This document shows, piece after piece, positions 61,958 to 64,000 of a stretch of 64,000 nt of DNA. The stretch lies in the NCBI GenBank assembly GCA_035692985.1, contig DASSHG010000003.1:1-64000 (forward strand). The letters run 5' to 3'. Both the position numbers and the translations under genes were made by a program. This stretch comes from JARIHC01 sp035692985. GTDB lineage: Bacteria; Patescibacteriota; Saccharimonadia; Saccharimonadales; UBA4665. Under the pieces are notes generated by a model that had not been told where the DNA came from, did not search any database, and worked only from the letters and a program-made list of their open reading frames with translations. Each line of letters begins with the position of its first letter. The first letter of the stretch is position 1.

Positions 61958-63736
61958 ATGGCTCCGCCAAACAAAAACTCATCAAACAAAGTGGTCGGCC
62001 GCATCCGCCTGTGGTACGGCTTGCTGGTAGCCGTGCTGGTAATTTTTGGCGTCCGGCTCTTCTACGTGCAGGTAGTTCGTTATGATCATTATAAGACGGC
62101 GGCGCTTAGCGACCAGCTCAAACAATACCAGATTCCGGCCAGCCGCGGCACGATTGAGGCCCACGACGGCGACAGCACGGTGCCGATAGTTTTGAACCAG
62201 CAATTATATACTTTATATGCCGATCCGACCTACGTTAAAAATCGTGACCAGGCGGCTTCTAAAGTGGCCGCTATCATCGGTGGCGATTCCGCCAGCTATG
62301 CCAAATTAATGAGCACTAAAAATACCCGCTATGTAGTTTTGGCCAAGAAGCTGAGCGGCGATCAGAGCAAGCGCTTGCTGGCGCTTAAGATACCCGGTGT
62401 CGGCACTCAAGCTCAGGACTATAGGATTTATCCGCAGGGCCAGCTGGCCTCGCAGCTGCTGGGTTTTGTTGATAATAACGGTACGGGGCAGTACGGCGTG
62501 GAGCAGGCTTTGAACAAGCAGCTGAAAGGCACGCCGGGGCAGGTTAAGGCGCTGACCGATGTTAACGGCGTACCGTTGGCGGCCAGTAAAGACAATGTCG
62601 AAACGACGCCCAAAGACGGCGATAATGTGGTGCTGACAATTGATATGGCCATGCAAACGCAGATGGAAAATATCCTAAAGAGCGAATATCAAAAAACCAA
62701 GTCGCAAGGCTTGAGCGCTGTTATTATGGATGTTAACACCGGTAAGATTAAAGCCATGGCTAATTATCCGACTTATGATCCGGGCAACTACCAATCGGTC
62801 AGCGATCCGGCGGTTTTCCAGAACGGTGTTATCACGCACGCTATTGAGCCGGGCTCGACTATGAAGATATTGACCACGGCGGCGGCGCTTGACCAGGGAG
62901 TCATCCAACCGAACACGACGTTTTATGATCCGGCACACTGGGTGGTGGACGGTTTTAATATCACCGATATCGAAGAGGATGGCGGCGCCCGGCAGCAGAG
63001 TATCGGCAGCTTGCTAAACCTGTCGCTTAACACTGGCGCGACCTGGGAGCTGATGCAGATGGGCGGCGGCCAGATCAACAGCAAGGCCCGCAACGCCTGG
63101 TACGACTATATGACCAAGCGCTTCCGGCTGAACGAACCGACCGGTATCGAGCAGGGCTACGAGGCGACGTCTGTGGTGCCCAAACCGCAAGATAACGGCG
63201 CCGGTATCAACCTGACTTACGCTAACACGGCGTTTGGGCAGGGCGTACAATTGACGCCATTACAAATGGCGGCGGCGGTCTCCACAATCGTTAATGGCGG
63301 CACTTATTACCAGCCGCATTTGGTAGACCAGACGGTCAGCGCGGATGGCCAGGGCCATTCGGTAACCCCCAAAGCTCTGGAAAAAAATGCGGTGTCCGCC
63401 AAGGTTAGCCAGGATATGATCCCGCTAATGCAATATGTCGTGCAGGAGCACGCTAAAGAAGGTTTCTCGTACCTTAACTTTCCGCCGAACTACCTGGTGG
63501 GCGGCAAGACCGGCACGGCCCAGATCGCCAAACCGGGCGGCGGCTATTACGATCATAAGTACAATGGCACCTATGTAGGCTTTGTCGGCGGCGACAAGCC
63601 GGAGTATGTAATAGTCGTTTTTAACCTCCAACCCAATGTGCCCGGCTACGCCGGCAGCTACGGCGGCCAGCCGGTCTTTGGCGATCTGGCACACATGCTG
63701 ATTGATAACTCATTCGTGAACCCCAAAAGTCAATGA
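61958..63736 (+). CDS. ftsI: Penicillin-binding protein 2/3 (septal transpeptidase FtsI-like)
   Basis: 592 residues. Short cytoplasmic tail, one membrane helix (WYGLLVAVLVIFGVRLFYV), dimerisation domain, then the transpeptidase with SxxK as STMK in EPGSTMKILT, SxN as SLN in NLSLNTGATW, and KTG in GGKTGTAQ. No PASTA domains. Crosslinks septal peptidoglycan. Start at ATG 61958, consistent with -10 position; a longer reading would run through the hairpin. Confidence 0.94.
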   Translation: MAPPNKNSSNKVVGRIRLWYGLLVAVLVIFGVRLFYVQVVRYDHYKTAALSDQLKQYQIPASRGTIEAHDGDSTVPIVLNQQLYTLYADPTYVKNRDQAASKVAAIIGGDSASYAKLMSTKNTRYVVLAKKLSGDQSKRLLALKIPGVGTQAQDYRIYPQGQLASQLLGFVDNNGTGQYGVEQALNKQLKGTPGQVKALTDVNGVPLAASKDNVETTPKDGDNVVLTIDMAMQTQMENILKSEYQKTKSQGLSAVIMDVNTGKIKAMANYPTYDPGNYQSVSDPAVFQNGVITHAIEPGSTMKILTTAAALDQGVIQPNTTFYDPAHWVVDGFNITDIEEDGGARQQSIGSLLNLSLNTGATWELMQMGGGQINSKARNAWYDYMTKRFRLNEPTGIEQGYEATSVVPKPQDNGAGINLTYANTAFGQGVQLTPLQMAAAVSTIVNGGTYYQPHLVDQTVSADGQGHSVTPKALEKNAVSAKVSQDMIPLMQYVVQEHAKEGFSYLNFPPNYLVGGKTGTAQIAKPGGGYYDHKYNGTYVGFVGGDKPEYVIVVFNLQPNVPGYAGSYGGQPVFGDLAHMLIDNSFVNPKSQ

Positions 63737-63741
63737 TTAAA

Positions 63742-63750
63742 TGATATAAT
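63742..63750 (+). promoter_or_regulatory. Extended -10 upstream of mraY
   Basis: TGATATAAT at 63742-63750, with the mraY ATG at 63772; a leader of about 15 nt. Confidence 0.5.
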
Positions 63751-63771
63751 AAAAAGAAAAGAACCCCTTAA

Positions 63772-64000
63772 ATGATGAACACTTTGCACATTACTATCAC
63801 GACCCACAACCTGATACGGATTTTTTCATTGGGCTTTGCCGGGTTCGCGCTCAGCATGCTGTTAACGCCGCTATATACTACGGCCGCTTACCGCTACCAA
63901 TGGTGGAAGCGCCAACGCACCGAGGCCTGGTCAGGTGCCAAGGCCACGGTTTACCACAAGCTGCATGCCGAGAAGCACAAGCGCCACATCCCGACTATGG
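63772..64000 (+). CDS. mraY: MraY, N-terminal fragment (cut by window end)
   Basis: Open to the window end, 76 codons. One helix (IFSLGFAGFALSMLLTPLY) then KLHAEKHKRHIPTM, matching the conserved cytoplasmic loop HxxKxxTPTMGG of phospho-MurNAc-pentapeptide transferase. Gene order rsmH-ftsL-ftsI-mraY agrees. Makes lipid I. Two ATG codons (63772, 63775) are possible. Confidence 0.85.
   Translation, partial: MMNTLHITITTHNLIRIFSLGFAGFALSMLLTPLYTTAAYRYQWWKRQRTEAWSGAKATVYHKLHAEKHKRHIPTM

Overview
The window reads as chromosome from a Candidate Phyla Radiation bacterium, most likely Candidatus Saccharibacteria (TM7). Support for this: nearly all genes are single-copy housekeeping genes packed with little intergenic space; lysyl-tRNA synthetase is class I; prolyl-tRNA synthetase lacks the usual insertion domain; EF-Ts is short; and many small orphan genes sit between core genes. 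Both release factors RF1 and RF2 are encoded and many genes end in TGA, so the standard bacterial code applies (UGA is not recoded as in Gracilibacteria). I see no rRNA, tRNA, CRISPR array, insertion sequence or prophage.

Layout. 1-2.3 kb: 3' part of ileS, an orphan, rplU. 2.3-2.75 kb: a non-coding, strongly structured stretch ending in a terminator. 2.8-6.2 kb: coiled-coil protein, parA, orphan, parB, lepB. 6.3-10 kb: envelope operon of an LCP ligase, a polytopic membrane protein and HtrA. 10.2-16.7 kb: translation block prmC, prfA, rpmE, rpsB, tsf, frr with orphans between them. 16.7-19.9 kb: L,D-transpeptidase, RseP and CPBP membrane proteases. 19.9-23.6 kb: proS, greA, lysS (class I), zincin. 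23.8-30.1 kb: small membrane proteins, msrA, HAD, PD-(D/E)XK nuclease, serS, hpf and orphans. 30.2-35.3 kb: secA, M16 peptidase, prfB. 35.9-40 kb: ftsE, ftsX, a PcsB-like CHAP hydrolase and CtpA. 40-46.9 kb: pyrG, receiver protein, rpmA, an RNA methyltransferase, a flippase-like protein, xseA, xseB. 48.6-51.7 kb: degenerate sensor/receiver pair, recO, glyS. 52-58.8 kb: accessory enzymes (serine beta-lactamase-like hydrolase, Nudix, NYN RNase, VOC, flavodoxin, MBL) and orphans. 58.8-64 kb: two tiny membrane proteins, then the division and wall cluster mraZ, rsmH, ftsL-like, ftsI and the start of mraY.

Two window-wide patterns stand out. First, about two dozen genes have a -10 hexamer (often an extended TGnTATAAT) only 6-8 nt before the start codon, so their mRNAs should be leaderless or nearly so; other genes have classic Shine-Dalgarno sites. 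This rule also corrects several start codons (lepB, rseP, the NYN gene, ftsI). Second, orphan genes repeatedly lie tail-to-tail against a conserved gene with stop codons abutting or overlapping.

Other points of interest are a textbook MraZ operator (five TGGGT boxes) over the mraZ promoter, a bidirectional promoter with overlapping -10 elements at about 44.01 kb, a membrane-protein gene with a strong Shine-Dalgarno but apparently an AUC start at 24443, a kinase/receiver pair that has lost its phospho-residues, and unassigned structured RNA candidates at 2.39-2.73 kb and 60.39-60.49 kb.
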